NCBI RefSeq assembly: GCF_016741935.1
Contig: NZ_JAERRG010000003.1
Span: forward strand, 124,001 to 188,000
From: Streptomyces endocoffeicus
GTDB taxonomy: Bacteria; Actinomycetota; Actinomycetes; Streptomycetales; Streptomycetaceae
Reading direction: 5' to 3'
DNA: 64,000 nt
The notes under the pieces were generated by a model. The model was not told the DNA's origin, did no database searches, and was given only the letters and a program-made list of their open reading frames with translations. This document shows, piece after piece, positions 17,143 to 25,362 of this stretch (position 1 is its first letter; every line of letters begins with the position of its first letter). The translations under genes and the position numbers were made by a program.

Positions 17143-17190
17143 ATATTGACAGGTGACGCCTCCCGTGTCGATATTGCGACACCTGTCAAT
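17143..17190 (-). promoter_or_regulatory. CGNR promoter with flanking inverted-repeat operator
   Basis: ATTGACAGGTG (17145-17155) and CACCTGTCAAT (17180-17190) form an 11-bp perfect inverted repeat with a 24-bp spacer. On the minus strand TCGACA (17171-17166) and CAATAT (17148-17143) are spaced 17 bp, a plausible vegetative promoter whose start point would fall at or next to the GTG at 17136. The repeat arms overlap the -10 box and lie just upstream of the -35 box, the layout expected for repression. Confidence 0.55.
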
Positions 17191-17270
17191 GCGGTGACGG
17201 CCTGCCGCGTCCGAGTGGGTGGCGGGGGGCGATGGCCGGCTTCGTGCGTGAATCGCGCACAGAGATTTCC

Positions 17271-18494
17271 CTAGCGCTCCTGGCGGGGGGCCAGCGCGGT
17301 GACGACGCCGTCGAGGATCTCGTCCAGCACCCGCGCCGAGGTGGCGAAGTTGAGCCGCAGATATCCGCCGGACTCCGGGCCGAAGGGTTCCCCGCCGTCG
17401 AGGAGGACCTTGCCCTGGCGGAGCACGTACTGGACCGGATCGTCCGTGAGCCGCAGTCGGCGGACGTCGAGCCAGGCGAGGTAGGTGGCTTCGGGAAGCC
17501 AGTGGCGCAGTGCCGGCACCCGGTCGCGCAGTACGTCGTGGACGCGATGGCGGTTGCGGTCCAGGACGGTCAGGAGTTCCTTCTGCCAGGGGTCCCCGTG
17601 CCGCCAGGCCGCTTGGGTGCCGATGACGCCGAGGGTGGAGACGGTTCCGTACAGGTCCGGTGGCTGGGCGTCGCGGGTGGCCAGCAGCCGGTCGGGACCG
17701 TAGTGGGTGACGGTGCAGCGCAGGCCGGCGAGGTTGAACGCCTTGGTCGCGGAGGTGATGGTCACCGTCCGTGCGGCGGCGTCGGGCGACAGGGACGCGA
17801 AGGGGATGTGCTGGTGGGGGGCGTGGCTCAGCTCGGAGTGGATCTCGTCGCTGATGACCAGCATGTCGTGCCGTCGGGCAACGGCGGCGATCTCCTCGAG
17901 CTCGTCCCGGGTCATCACCCGGCCGGTGGGGTTGTGGGGGTTGACCAGCAGGAGGACCTTGCAGCCGTGGCGGGCCGCGCCGTCGGCCAGCGCGGCGAAG
18001 TCCATGCGCCAGCCCTGGTCGGTCTGGATCATGGGCACTGGAACGGCGGGGCGTCGCATCGTTTTCAGCGTGGCCAGGAATGGAGGGTAGTTCGGCGTCT
18101 GGACAGCGACGGCGTCCCCTGGGGAGGTGGCCAGGTGGAGGAGGAGCTGTAGGCATTGTATGAGGTCTGTTTGTTCGCGGACGCGGGATGGAGCGGCTTC
18201 CCAGCCGTAGCGGGACGTCATGCGCTCGGCGAAGAGCCGGCGCAGCGGGCTGCCGTCGGGCCAGTCGGGATAGCCCAGATCTCCGTGGGTGACGGCATCG
18301 TGGAGGGCCTCGGCGACGGCCCGGGGGATGGGGTAGTCCATGTCGGCCACCCAGGCGGGCAGGACCGTTGGATCCACGCGGTGCCACTTCACCCCGGTCC
18401 GGTCGCGCAGCCAGTCCCGGTCGAGGTCGTCGAAGCCCGGGACGTGGCGGTGGCCGGCGGCCGGGGCTCCCGGGCCGGGGGGCATGGGAGTCAT
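17271..18494 (-). CDS. MalY/PatB-type PLP-dependent aminotransferase (cystathionine beta-lyase-like)
   Basis: A 407-residue fold-type I PLP enzyme. It shows LPAWVADMDYP near the N-terminus (substrate entry, typical of MalY/PatB), the NPHNPTG motif for PLP, ISDEIHSEL with the Asp that holds the pyridine nitrogen, SATKAFNLAGLR with the Schiff-base Lys, and the C-terminal Arg in GYLRLNFATS that binds the carboxylate. PatB/MalY enzymes cleave C-S bonds of cystathionine or cysteine conjugates, releasing a thiol, pyruvate and ammonia. The ATG at 18494 overlaps the stop of the DinB gene (ATGA), so the two are translationally coupled. A DinB-type thiol transferase with a C-S lyase would suit detoxification of thiol conjugates; this is inference. 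Confidence 0.88.
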   Translation of the reverse strand: MTPMPPGPGAPAAGHRHVPGFDDLDRDWLRDRTGVKWHRVDPTVLPAWVADMDYPIPRAVAEALHDAVTHGDLGYPDWPDGSPLRRLFAERMTSRYGWEAAPSRVREQTDLIQCLQLLLHLATSPGDAVAVQTPNYPPFLATLKTMRRPAVPVPMIQTDQGWRMDFAALADGAARHGCKVLLLVNPHNPTGRVMTRDELEEIAAVARRHDMLVISDEIHSELSHAPHQHIPFASLSPDAAARTVTITSATKAFNLAGLRCTVTHYGPDRLLATRDAQPPDLYGTVSTLGVIGTQAAWRHGDPWQKELLTVLDRNRHRVHDVLRDRVPALRHWLPEATYLAWLDVRRLRLTDDPVQYVLRQGKVLLDGGEPFGPESGGYLRLNFATSARVLDEILDGVVTALAPRQER

Positions 18495-18955
18495 CGCACC
18501 GTTCCGTTCAGGAGGACGTCCCGGGTGATCTGCACCTGGCCGTGGTGCTGGGCGAGTTCCTCCAGTACGTGCAGCTGAACGCCGGCACAGCTCAGCGGGC
18601 GGTCGGGGCCTTCGAAGGAGGCGGGCGGTACCTTGCGGGGCGCCGCCTGTGCGTCGACTCCCCGCAGGTCGTCGCGGAGACGGTCGAACAGCGGGTCCAG
18701 AGCGCTCTTGAGATCGGCGACCGTCCCGACGGCGGTGAACTCCGAGGCCCGGTCCCGGTCCACGGACCTGCCGGCGATGACGTGCCCGATCCAGTAGTCG
18801 GCCACGCCCGTGCAGTGGTAGGCGACAGCGAACGGGCTGTTCGCCCCGGCCGGCGGGGGCACGGTGTTGGCGAGCTCGTCGCCCAGTTCCTCCAGTGCGC
18901 CGATCATGCCGTCGAACGCGCGGCGCAGGAAGTACAGGTACTCGTTCAGTTCCAT
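18491..18955 (-). CDS. DinB-family protein
   Basis: A 154-residue four-helix-bundle protein: ELNEYLYFLRRAFDGMIGALEEL, then AVAYHCTGVADYWIGHVIAG containing the first metal-site His, and a C-terminal helix VLEELAQHHGQVQITRDVL with the His pair. The spacing of these His residues matches DinB/mycothiol-dependent maleylpyruvate isomerase-like proteins, which often act as metal-dependent thiol S-transferases in mycothiol-using bacteria. ATG 18955 follows GAGGAA at about 3-5 nt. It is the first gene of a two-gene operon with the aminotransferase and has a short dyad about 150 bp upstream. Confidence 0.82.
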   Translation of the reverse strand: MELNEYLYFLRRAFDGMIGALEELGDELANTVPPPAGANSPFAVAYHCTGVADYWIGHVIAGRSVDRDRASEFTAVGTVADLKSALDPLFDRLRDDLRGVDAQAAPRKVPPASFEGPDRPLSCAGVQLHVLEELAQHHGQVQITRDVLLNGTVR

Positions 18956-19104
18956 GGGTTCCTCATGAGAGTGCTGGTCAGGGCCATGACGAGAGCAGGC
19001 CGAGGCGATGGGCCACGGTCGAGCGAGGACGTGGGTGAACAGGGTGTCCGGGCGACACGGCCCTCGGCGGACGGCTGGTGACGGCCGCAGGCTAATCCGG
19101 AATT

Positions 19105-19129
19105 GCGTCACCAGTCAAACAGGTGACGC
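19105..19129. promoter_or_regulatory. Dyad upstream of the DinB operon
   Basis: GCGTCACC (19105-19112) and GGTGACGC (19122-19129) are perfect 8-bp inverted arms with a 9-bp spacer. ACAGGTGACGC of its right side also occurs at 17149-17159 in the CGNR operator, so the CGNR protein could bind both sites. That link is inference. Confidence 0.4.
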
Positions 19130-19167
19130 TCGCAAGGTGTGACACGTCATGGACCGGTGTCCAGAAC

Positions 19168-19195
19168 GAGGTGTGAGGTGTGAGGTGTGAGGTGT
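19168..19195. repeat. Tandem 7-bp repeat, four copies
   Basis: GAGGTGT occurs four times without interruption in the gap between the divergent DinB and phosphatase genes. A second short tandem, ACCGTCCTCGAT twice at 19355-19378, sits just before the phosphatase RBS. The 441-bp gap (18956-19396) otherwise holds only the DinB dyad and TCGTACGA-like motifs near 19310-19342. Confidence 0.85.
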
Positions 19196-19396
19196 GCGGC
19201 GATGTGGCGGGGGCCGAGTTCGTGGAGCTTCAGGGCGCCCGGCGAGCCGCGCTCGCGGCCCTACGGTGACTCACCGCTCAGAGGTGTACCCGGATGATCG
19301 TTGCGCGTACGGTACGAGTCGTCCCACCGTCCGTCGTACGAACGTTTCGTCCTCACCGTCCTCGATACCGTCCTCGATGCGAAGGAGAGCCACCGC

Positions 19397-20692
19397 ATGC
19401 GCACTGCTTCCCTGGGTGCCGTCCTCGGGCTGGCGTCGGTCGCCGTACTGACGTCCCTGGTTCCGGCGGGCACGACCTACGCGGCGGAGACCGCCGCCGG
19501 ACGAGCCCACTGCCCCCGCCTCTCTTCCTCGCTCGCGTGGCACGGCGACAACAGGGAGCGGCTTCAGCGCGTGATTGACGAGCACGGAACGTGCGGCGAC
19601 CCGCGGGTGCGTCATGGCGAGCGGCCGGTCGCCGCCTTCGACTGGGACAACACCGTCACCAAGAACGACATCACCGACCTCGCCATCGCCTGGGCTCTCA
19701 AGCACGACAAGATCTTGCGACCGGCGCGCTGGTCCGACACCAGTCCCTGGCTGACCGAGGAGGCCGACCGGACACTCACCGAGGCGTGTGGCACGGATGT
19801 GCCCGTCGGTGCGCCACTGCCGACTTCCACCGACACCGCCTGCACGGACGAGATCTTCTCCATCCGCAGCGAGGCCACCCTGATGAACGGCCACAAGGCA
19901 TTCGCGGGGGAGTGGAACAGCCGCCGGACCCTTCCCCAGTACGCCTGGGTGCCCCAGCTGTTCGCGGGCCACACCGAGGCCGAGGTCACCTCCTACGCGC
20001 GGAAGTCCCGGGCCGAGGCGCTGGCCGCCCCCGTCGGCGCCACACAGCGGGTCGGCAGCCACACCCTGCACGCCTACGCTCGTTACAACCCGCAGATCAA
20101 GGACCTGATCCGGGTCCTGAAGAAGGCGGGATTCGAGGTGTGGGTGGATTCCGCCGGCAGCACTCCGGTCACCAACGCCTGGGCGAGTGGCGTCGGCGTC
20201 GACCGCGAACACACCCTCGCCATCCGCAACCTGCTGGACCGTCGGGGGCGGATCACCTACACCCAGGAAGGGTGCGGCGGTGAACCCGACAGCAAGGGCA
20301 CGGTCATGCCGTACATCGAGGGCAAGCGATGCTGGCTCAACGAGAAGGTGTTCGGTGTCACCGGCCCCGCCGCCTGGAAGCGGCAGTCTCCTGAGAAGCG
20401 CCTGGTGATCGGCGCGGGCGATGCCGACACCGATGTGACGATGGTCGGCGACGCCACCGGTGCGGGCCTGGTCCTCAACCGGAACAAGAACGAGATCATG
20501 TGCCGGGCCTACGACAACGCGGACGGCACCTGGCTGATCAACCCCATGTTCATCGAGCCGCTGCCGCGCAAGGAAGCCGCCTACCCCTGCTCCACCACCG
20601 GATACACCAACCCCGACGGCACACTGGGTCCGGTGCGCCGACAGGACGGCAGCGTCATCCCGGACCAGGAGGACTCGGTCCACGGAGGCTGA
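19397..20692 (+). CDS. Secreted HAD-superfamily phosphatase
   Basis: A 431-residue exported protein with a Sec signal peptide (MRTASLGAVLGLASVAVLTS, cleavage near TTYA-AE). HAD motif I is FDWDNTVTKNDITD (D-x-D-N-T with nucleophile and general acid), motif II is the Ser in VWVDSAGSTP, and motif IV is VIGAGDADTDVTMV. Long insertions between motifs and several Cys (TACTDE, EGCGGE, KRCWLNE, IMCRAY, AYPCST) are consistent with disulfides outside the cell. The DWDNT motif and export resemble phosphorylcholine phosphatase-type enzymes, but the substrate cannot be fixed from sequence. AAGGAG lies 9 nt before ATG 19397. The gene is monocistronic and converges on the acyl-CoA dehydrogenase with a 14-bp gap. 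Confidence 0.82.
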   Translation: MRTASLGAVLGLASVAVLTSLVPAGTTYAAETAAGRAHCPRLSSSLAWHGDNRERLQRVIDEHGTCGDPRVRHGERPVAAFDWDNTVTKNDITDLAIAWALKHDKILRPARWSDTSPWLTEEADRTLTEACGTDVPVGAPLPTSTDTACTDEIFSIRSEATLMNGHKAFAGEWNSRRTLPQYAWVPQLFAGHTEAEVTSYARKSRAEALAAPVGATQRVGSHTLHAYARYNPQIKDLIRVLKKAGFEVWVDSAGSTPVTNAWASGVGVDREHTLAIRNLLDRRGRITYTQEGCGGEPDSKGTVMPYIEGKRCWLNEKVFGVTGPAAWKRQSPEKRLVIGAGDADTDVTMVGDATGAGLVLNRNKNEIMCRAYDNADGTWLINPMFIEPLPRKEAAYPCSTTGYTNPDGTLGPVRRQDGSVIPDQEDSVHGG

Positions 20693-20706
20693 GGGGCCCC
20701 GGGTGA

Positions 20707-21873
20707 TCAGGCGTCCAGACCACCGCGCTTGACCAGCTGGCTCGCGATGACATTGCGCTGGATCTCGTTGGTACCCTCGCCGACGATCATCAGCGGGGCG
20801 TCACGGAAGTAGCGCTCGACGTCGAACTCGGTGGAGTAGCCGTAACCGCCGTGGATGCGGACGGCGTTCAGGGCGATCTCCATCGCCGTCTCGGAAGCGA
20901 AGAGTTTCGCCATGCCGGCCTCCATGTCCACCCGGCGCCCGGCGTCCGCCTCCCGGGCCGCGTAGAGGGTCAGCTGGCGCGCCGCGGTCAGTGAAGTCGC
21001 CATGTCGGCCAGGTAGTTGCCGATGGACTGGTGCCGCCAGACCGGCTTGCCGAACGACTCGCGTTCCTGTGCGTAGGCGAGGGCGTCCTCGAATGCCGCC
21101 CGGCCTACGCCGAGGGCGCGGGCGGCAACCTGGAGGCGGCCGGTCTCCAGTCCCTTCATCATGTGCGCGAAGCCCTCGCCCGCCACGCCTCCGAGCACGG
21201 CATTCGCGGGCGCCCGGTAGTCCTCGAAGGACAACTCGCAGCTCTCCACGCCCTTGTAGCCGAGCTTGGGCAGGTCACGCGAGACGGTCAGCCCGGGGCC
21301 GTGCTCGGCGAGCAGGATGGAGATGCCCGTGTGCGCGGGGCTCGCGTCCGGGTCGGTCTTGCACAGCAGGGCGATGAGCTGGGACCGGCGGGAGTTGGTG
21401 ATCCACGTCTTCGTACCGTTCACCAGATAGCCGTCCGCGTCCCTCCGGGCGACGGTGCGCATCGCCTGGAGGTCGGAGCCGCCGCCCGGTTCGGTCAGCG
21501 CCATGGTCGCCCGGATCTCACCGGTGGCCATCCTCGGCAGGTAACGCCGCTTCTGCTCCTGCGTGCCGAAGCGCAGCAGCAGCTTGGCGACGACCGTGTG
21601 CCCTCCCATCGCGCCCGCCAGACTCATCCAGCCCCGGGCCAGCTCTTCGGTGATCAGCACATAACACGGGGTGGAGACCGGGGTACCGCCGTACTCCTCC
21701 GGGACGGCGAGTCCGAAGATTCCGAGCTGTTTCATCTGCTCGATGAGGGCTTCGGGGTAGGTGTTGGCGTGCTCCAGCTCCCGGACGACGGGCTTCACTT
21801 CCCTGTCGACGAAGTCGTGCACGGTGCTGACGATGAACCGCTCGTCCTCGGACAGGATGTCGAGTGTGCTCAT
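20707..21873 (-). CDS. Acyl-CoA dehydrogenase
   Basis: A 388-residue flavoenzyme that would introduce a 2,3 double bond into an acyl-CoA. It shows FGLAVPEEYGG and AMGGHTVVAKLLLRFGTQEQK in the N-terminal helical domain, MALTEPGGGSDLQAM and TKTWITNSRRS in the FAD-binding beta domain, and RESFGKPVWRHQSIGNYLADM, HGGYGYSTEFDVERYFRDA and IVGEGTNEIQRNV in the C-terminal domain. GGAG lies 8 nt before ATG 21873. The gene follows the ROK regulator by 28 bp and is probably co-transcribed with it. The acyl chain is not predictable from sequence. Confidence 0.92.
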   Translation of the reverse strand: MSTLDILSEDERFIVSTVHDFVDREVKPVVRELEHANTYPEALIEQMKQLGIFGLAVPEEYGGTPVSTPCYVLITEELARGWMSLAGAMGGHTVVAKLLLRFGTQEQKRRYLPRMATGEIRATMALTEPGGGSDLQAMRTVARRDADGYLVNGTKTWITNSRRSQLIALLCKTDPDASPAHTGISILLAEHGPGLTVSRDLPKLGYKGVESCELSFEDYRAPANAVLGGVAGEGFAHMMKGLETGRLQVAARALGVGRAAFEDALAYAQERESFGKPVWRHQSIGNYLADMATSLTAARQLTLYAAREADAGRRVDMEAGMAKLFASETAMEIALNAVRIHGGYGYSTEFDVERYFRDAPLMIVGEGTNEIQRNVIASQLVKRGGLDA

Positions 21874-21901
21874 GCTGGACGCTCCTTGTGGGGGAGTTCC
21901 A

Positions 21902-23131
21902 TCATGAACGCGCGTCGCGGACCGGGCAGGGCACGCGCCCCACCGGAGCGGGGGTCATTCGCTTCGCATGGCTGCCGCCGCACAGTGTGATGTCTCCGGG
22001 GGGCCGGGGCACCATATGGGCGATGGCGCCGAGCGCGGCGGCGGAGTCACCGAGTCCGGCCGGACGCACTGTCGGCCGCCCGTACGGGCCGCGCGTCACG
22101 CGCGTGTGCAGTGTGCGTTCGATCGACCGCAGCAGGGCCGGACCGGCGTCGACCAGCTCACCGCCTACGACGATCACCCCCGGACCCACGGCGTGGCTCA
22201 CGGCGTCCAGCATTCTGCCGATGTGGGCGCCGGCCCGCTCCAGGACCGCATGTGCCCGACGGTCGCCCGACCTGAGCGCGGCCACCAGCTCCGGGACGTC
22301 CGCTGCCGTACCTCCGGCGGCGCGGTAGGCGTCGAGTACGGCCCCGATCGAGGCCACCGTCTCCAGGCACCCGGTCCCACCGCACTCGCAGGGCGCGCCG
22401 TCCGGTTCCACGGTGATGTGGCCGAACTCTCCGGAGTGGCCGTGGGCGCCGCGGTGGAGTGCGCCGGCCACCACGAGTCCGCCGCCGACGCCGTGCGACA
22501 ACCGCAGGTACAGCACGTCCTGTTCACCGGCGGCCGCGCCCCAGATCGTCTCGGCCAGCGCCGCCAACCGGGTGTTGTTGTCGATCAGCGGCCGGGCACC
22601 GAAGCGCTCGCGGACCAGCTCTGAGACCGTGTGGTGCGGGGATGCCCGCGGGGGGCCGTGATCCGGCGAGCCGACAGGTCCGACCACCCCGACGCCGATG
22701 CCGTTCGGCGCGCCGGACCGCAGCGCCCCGCCGGTCAGGGTGTCCGCCAGCCGCCATGCGATGTCGACACGGGCCTGCCACGGGGTGTCGGGGCCGTGTG
22801 CCTCCCCCACGGCCCCGGCGATCTGGCGTGACGCGTCCATCGTGGCCACCCGCACCGCCCGCCGCGCGAACTCGATGCCGAGCAGCAGACCGGTTCCGGG
22901 GTTCACGGTCAGCACCTCGGCCGGGCGGCCCCGCTTGCGCCGGGCCGCTTCCGGTATCGAGGCGAGGACGGTGCCGTTGTCCATGAGCGCTCCGACGGCG
23001 TCGTGGAGCACGGTGCGGGACAGGCCGCACCGGGTCCCCAACTCTCCCCGCGTCAGTGGGCCGTGTTCGCGCAACAGGCGCAGCACCAGGGTCCTGTGGG
23101 AGGCGGAGGCCCGTGTCCCCTCGGTCGGCAT
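21902..23131 (-). CDS. ROK-family transcriptional regulator
   Basis: A 409-residue protein with an N-terminal winged helix (SHRTLVLRLLREHGPLTRGELG, then a recognition helix in SRTVLHDAVGALMDNGTV) and a C-terminal ROK domain. The ROK domain shows VGVVGPVGSP, DNNTRLAALAE, LSHGVGGGLVVAG, a HSGEFGHI motif and the zinc site CECGGTGCLETVAS. NagC/XylR-type regulators of this kind sense sugars or sugar phosphates; the kinase motifs here are not those of a clear glucokinase. ATG 23131 has AGGGGA about 11 nt upstream. It precedes an acyl-CoA dehydrogenase, an unusual partner for a ROK regulator. Confidence 0.9.
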   Translation of the reverse strand: MPTEGTRASASHRTLVLRLLREHGPLTRGELGTRCGLSRTVLHDAVGALMDNGTVLASIPEAARRKRGRPAEVLTVNPGTGLLLGIEFARRAVRVATMDASRQIAGAVGEAHGPDTPWQARVDIAWRLADTLTGGALRSGAPNGIGVGVVGPVGSPDHGPPRASPHHTVSELVRERFGARPLIDNNTRLAALAETIWGAAAGEQDVLYLRLSHGVGGGLVVAGALHRGAHGHSGEFGHITVEPDGAPCECGGTGCLETVASIGAVLDAYRAAGGTAADVPELVAALRSGDRRAHAVLERAGAHIGRMLDAVSHAVGPGVIVVGGELVDAGPALLRSIERTLHTRVTRGPYGRPTVRPAGLGDSAAALGAIAHMVPRPPGDITLCGGSHAKRMTPAPVGRVPCPVRDARS

Positions 23132-23274
23132 GGCGGCAGGGTCCCCTCTTGAACGCACCTGTGACGTGGGCAGGACGCAGGTGGGTCGATCGCTTGTGGC
23201 CCGGGAGGCTAGAGAGCGTCTTTGTGGGAATTCTGTGGGTTTCCGGGGCGGCGCCCAGGGATGCCCGGATCGCG

Positions 23275-24156
23275 TCAGACCCCGGCGGTCCGCGACCGCT
23301 CAGGCCGGTGTACCGCCGTGTGCGCCACGTGAATGACATCCGCGAGGGCGGTCGGCCGGGAGAGGAACGGTGAGTGCGAGGAATCCATCTCCACAATCGT
23401 CGTCGGCTGGGTGGACACAGCGTCGATTTCCCGGATCATGAGGCGTTGCAACGTGGGCCGTATGGCGTTGTCCCTGGTGCAGACGACGTAGCTGTGCGGG
23501 ATCGCACCGTACCGTTCGGCGGTCACCTTGATCGGCTCGGCGGCGACGCCGGCGGGCGCGTCCGTGCTCAGCAGCGAGATCGCCGCCTCGGCGGTCACCT
23601 CGTCGGCGACGTCGTTGTAGAACGTCTCGCGGATGACGGCCCGACGATCGCCGTCGCTCGTGTCGTAGCGCAGCGCACCGACCGACGCCGGGTCCGCCGA
23701 GAGCCCGCCCGCCACCATTTCTCCCGCGTTCTCCGGCATGCCGATGTACTGCGCCGTCGGCGCCCCACTGACCGGGGCGAACGCCGCCACGTACATGAGT
23801 TCGGCGAACAGCTCCGGCGCCTGTTCGGCCGCGGCGGTCGCCACGGTGCCGCCCATGCTGTGCGCCACGACCAGACACGGCCGGCCGCTTCCGATCCGCC
23901 GCACCTGCTCGACCAGGCTCGCGGCCGCGGAGGACGCCGTGATCCCGGCCACCGGCGAGGGCTCCGCGGCGAACGCGTCGGCATCGAACGGACGCCCCCA
24001 TCGCGACCGGGGTGAGCGGCTCTTCAGACCATGCCCGTCGAGGTCCACGGCGACCGAGGCGACACCGCGGCTCGCGAGTTGCTCACCGACCAGGCTCCAG
24101 CACCAGCTGCCATGCCAGAAACCGTGAACGAGAACGACGGGGGTGGTGGCTTCCAT
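23275..24156 (-). CDS. Alpha/beta hydrolase
   Basis: A 293-residue alpha/beta hydrolase of the EstC/MenH-like group. The oxyanion-hole motif VVLVHGFWHGSWCW is at the N-terminus, VAVDLDGHG follows, and the nucleophile elbow is VAHSMGGT. The acid residue is probably in VCTRDNAI and the His in MDSSHSPFLSRP, near the C-terminus. There is no signal peptide, so it acts in the cytoplasm, probably as an esterase or lyase on a small molecule. It is divergent from an MmyB-like regulator 260 bp away, an arrangement common for actinobacterial oxidoreductases and hydrolases controlled by that regulator. Confidence 0.88.
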   Translation of the reverse strand: MEATTPVVLVHGFWHGSWCWSLVGEQLASRGVASVAVDLDGHGLKSRSPRSRWGRPFDADAFAAEPSPVAGITASSAAASLVEQVRRIGSGRPCLVVAHSMGGTVATAAAEQAPELFAELMYVAAFAPVSGAPTAQYIGMPENAGEMVAGGLSADPASVGALRYDTSDGDRRAVIRETFYNDVADEVTAEAAISLLSTDAPAGVAAEPIKVTAERYGAIPHSYVVCTRDNAIRPTLQRLMIREIDAVSTQPTTIVEMDSSHSPFLSRPTALADVIHVAHTAVHRPERSRTAGV

Positions 24157-24416
24157 GCTCTTCCTCTTTCATCCATCTCATCGACCAACTGCGGGTCAGC
24201 AGGACCATAGGCGCGCGCTGGGGACGGGCGAACAGCTCAGCCACGTACTGACGACCGGTGGATAAAACGGGCGGCACCCGGGGCGCCGATCGGCCCATGT
24301 GCACGGGCGCGGGCCCAAATGCGACGATGCACCTCATGAAGCGCCATCTCGACGCGGCCCCCGATCCGATCGCCGGTGCCGCGGACCCGGGCTGGAGGCC
24401 GACCCCGGGGACCCAG

Positions 24417-25265
24417 GTGACGGACCGGATCCAATTGGGGGACTTCCTCCGCCGTCGCCGTGAGGCACTGCGTCCGGAGGACCTCGGTCTTGCCCCCGGC
24501 CCCCGGCGCAGGACTCCCGGGCTGCGCCGCGACGAGGTGGCGGCGATGGCCAACATGTCCACGGCCTACTACGAAAGTCTCGAGCAGGCACGTGGCCCCC
24601 AGCCATCGGTCGCGATACTCGCGAGCATCGCGACCGCCCTGCGGCTGACACCCGACGAACGGCATCATCTCTACCTGCTGGCCGGACACGCGCCGCCGAC
24701 AGCGGCCGAGCCCCCGGACTACCTCGACCCGGGGCTGGCGTACACGCTGGACGCGGTGGCGGCCACGACACCCGCGCTCATCTCCGACGACCTCTCCAAC
24801 GTCCTGGCACAGAACCCTTTGAACGTCGCCCTGTTCGGCACGTTCGCCGACCGGCCCGGCCACGAGAGGAACCTGACCTGGCACTGGTTCACCTCCGCGC
24901 ACTGGCGTTCCGTACTGCGCTCGGCGTCGCCGCGGGAGGAAGAGGCGACCAGCCTGTTGTACGTGGCCGACCTCAGGGCCACGGTCACCCAGCGCGGTCA
25001 CGATCCCGCCGCCGCGACACTGGTCGCCGATCTGCGGGAAGCCAGTGCGGAGTTCGCCGGGATGTGGGACCAGCACCGGGTGTCGACGCTGCGCTGCTCG
25101 ACGAAATCCGTGTTCAGCGAGCAGGTGGGGCGCCTTGATCTGGACTGCGTCATCCTCGCCAGCCCACTGTCCCGGCAACGGCTTCTGCTGCTGCAACCCG
25201 TGCCGGACACGAAGACCGTGGACCGCCTGAGCCGCCTCCAGCTGTTGATCGGCGGCGGTCGGTAA
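24417..25265 (+). CDS. MmyB-like helix-turn-helix regulator
   Basis: A 282-residue protein. An XRE-type HTH lies at the N-terminus (QLGDFLRRRREALRPEDLGL, then PGLRRDEVAAMANMSTAYYE and LEQARGPQPSVAILASIA). The MmyB ligand-like domain follows with ALISDDLSNVLAQNPLNVALFG and, near the end, LDLDCVILASPLSRQRLLLLQPV. I chose GTG 24417 because it precedes the conserved first helix and has GGGGA 5 nt upstream; in-frame ATG codons further up (24258, 24327, 24336) would add a tail unlike the family. It probably controls the divergent alpha/beta hydrolase and itself. The serine hydrolase 98 bp downstream could also be a target. Confidence 0.85.
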   Translation: MTDRIQLGDFLRRRREALRPEDLGLAPGPRRRTPGLRRDEVAAMANMSTAYYESLEQARGPQPSVAILASIATALRLTPDERHHLYLLAGHAPPTAAEPPDYLDPGLAYTLDAVAATTPALISDDLSNVLAQNPLNVALFGTFADRPGHERNLTWHWFTSAHWRSVLRSASPREEEATSLLYVADLRATVTQRGHDPAAATLVADLREASAEFAGMWDQHRVSTLRCSTKSVFSEQVGRLDLDCVILASPLSRQRLLLLQPVPDTKTVDRLSRLQLLIGGGR

Positions 25266-25362
25266 CGTGTCCGCCCATCGTGACGGCCGACTCATTTAAT
25301 CCGCATGCCGCCCGCTTTTGTCCGGCTCCTTGACGTCGCGTCAGGTGTTAGCGTGAGCCGCC

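Noticed and set aside
16564..18387. Long N-terminal extension of the CGNR protein
   Set aside because: The frame upstream of 17136 is antisense-like, Arg/Pro-rich and overlaps the aminotransferase gene; the promoter and operator lie inside it.
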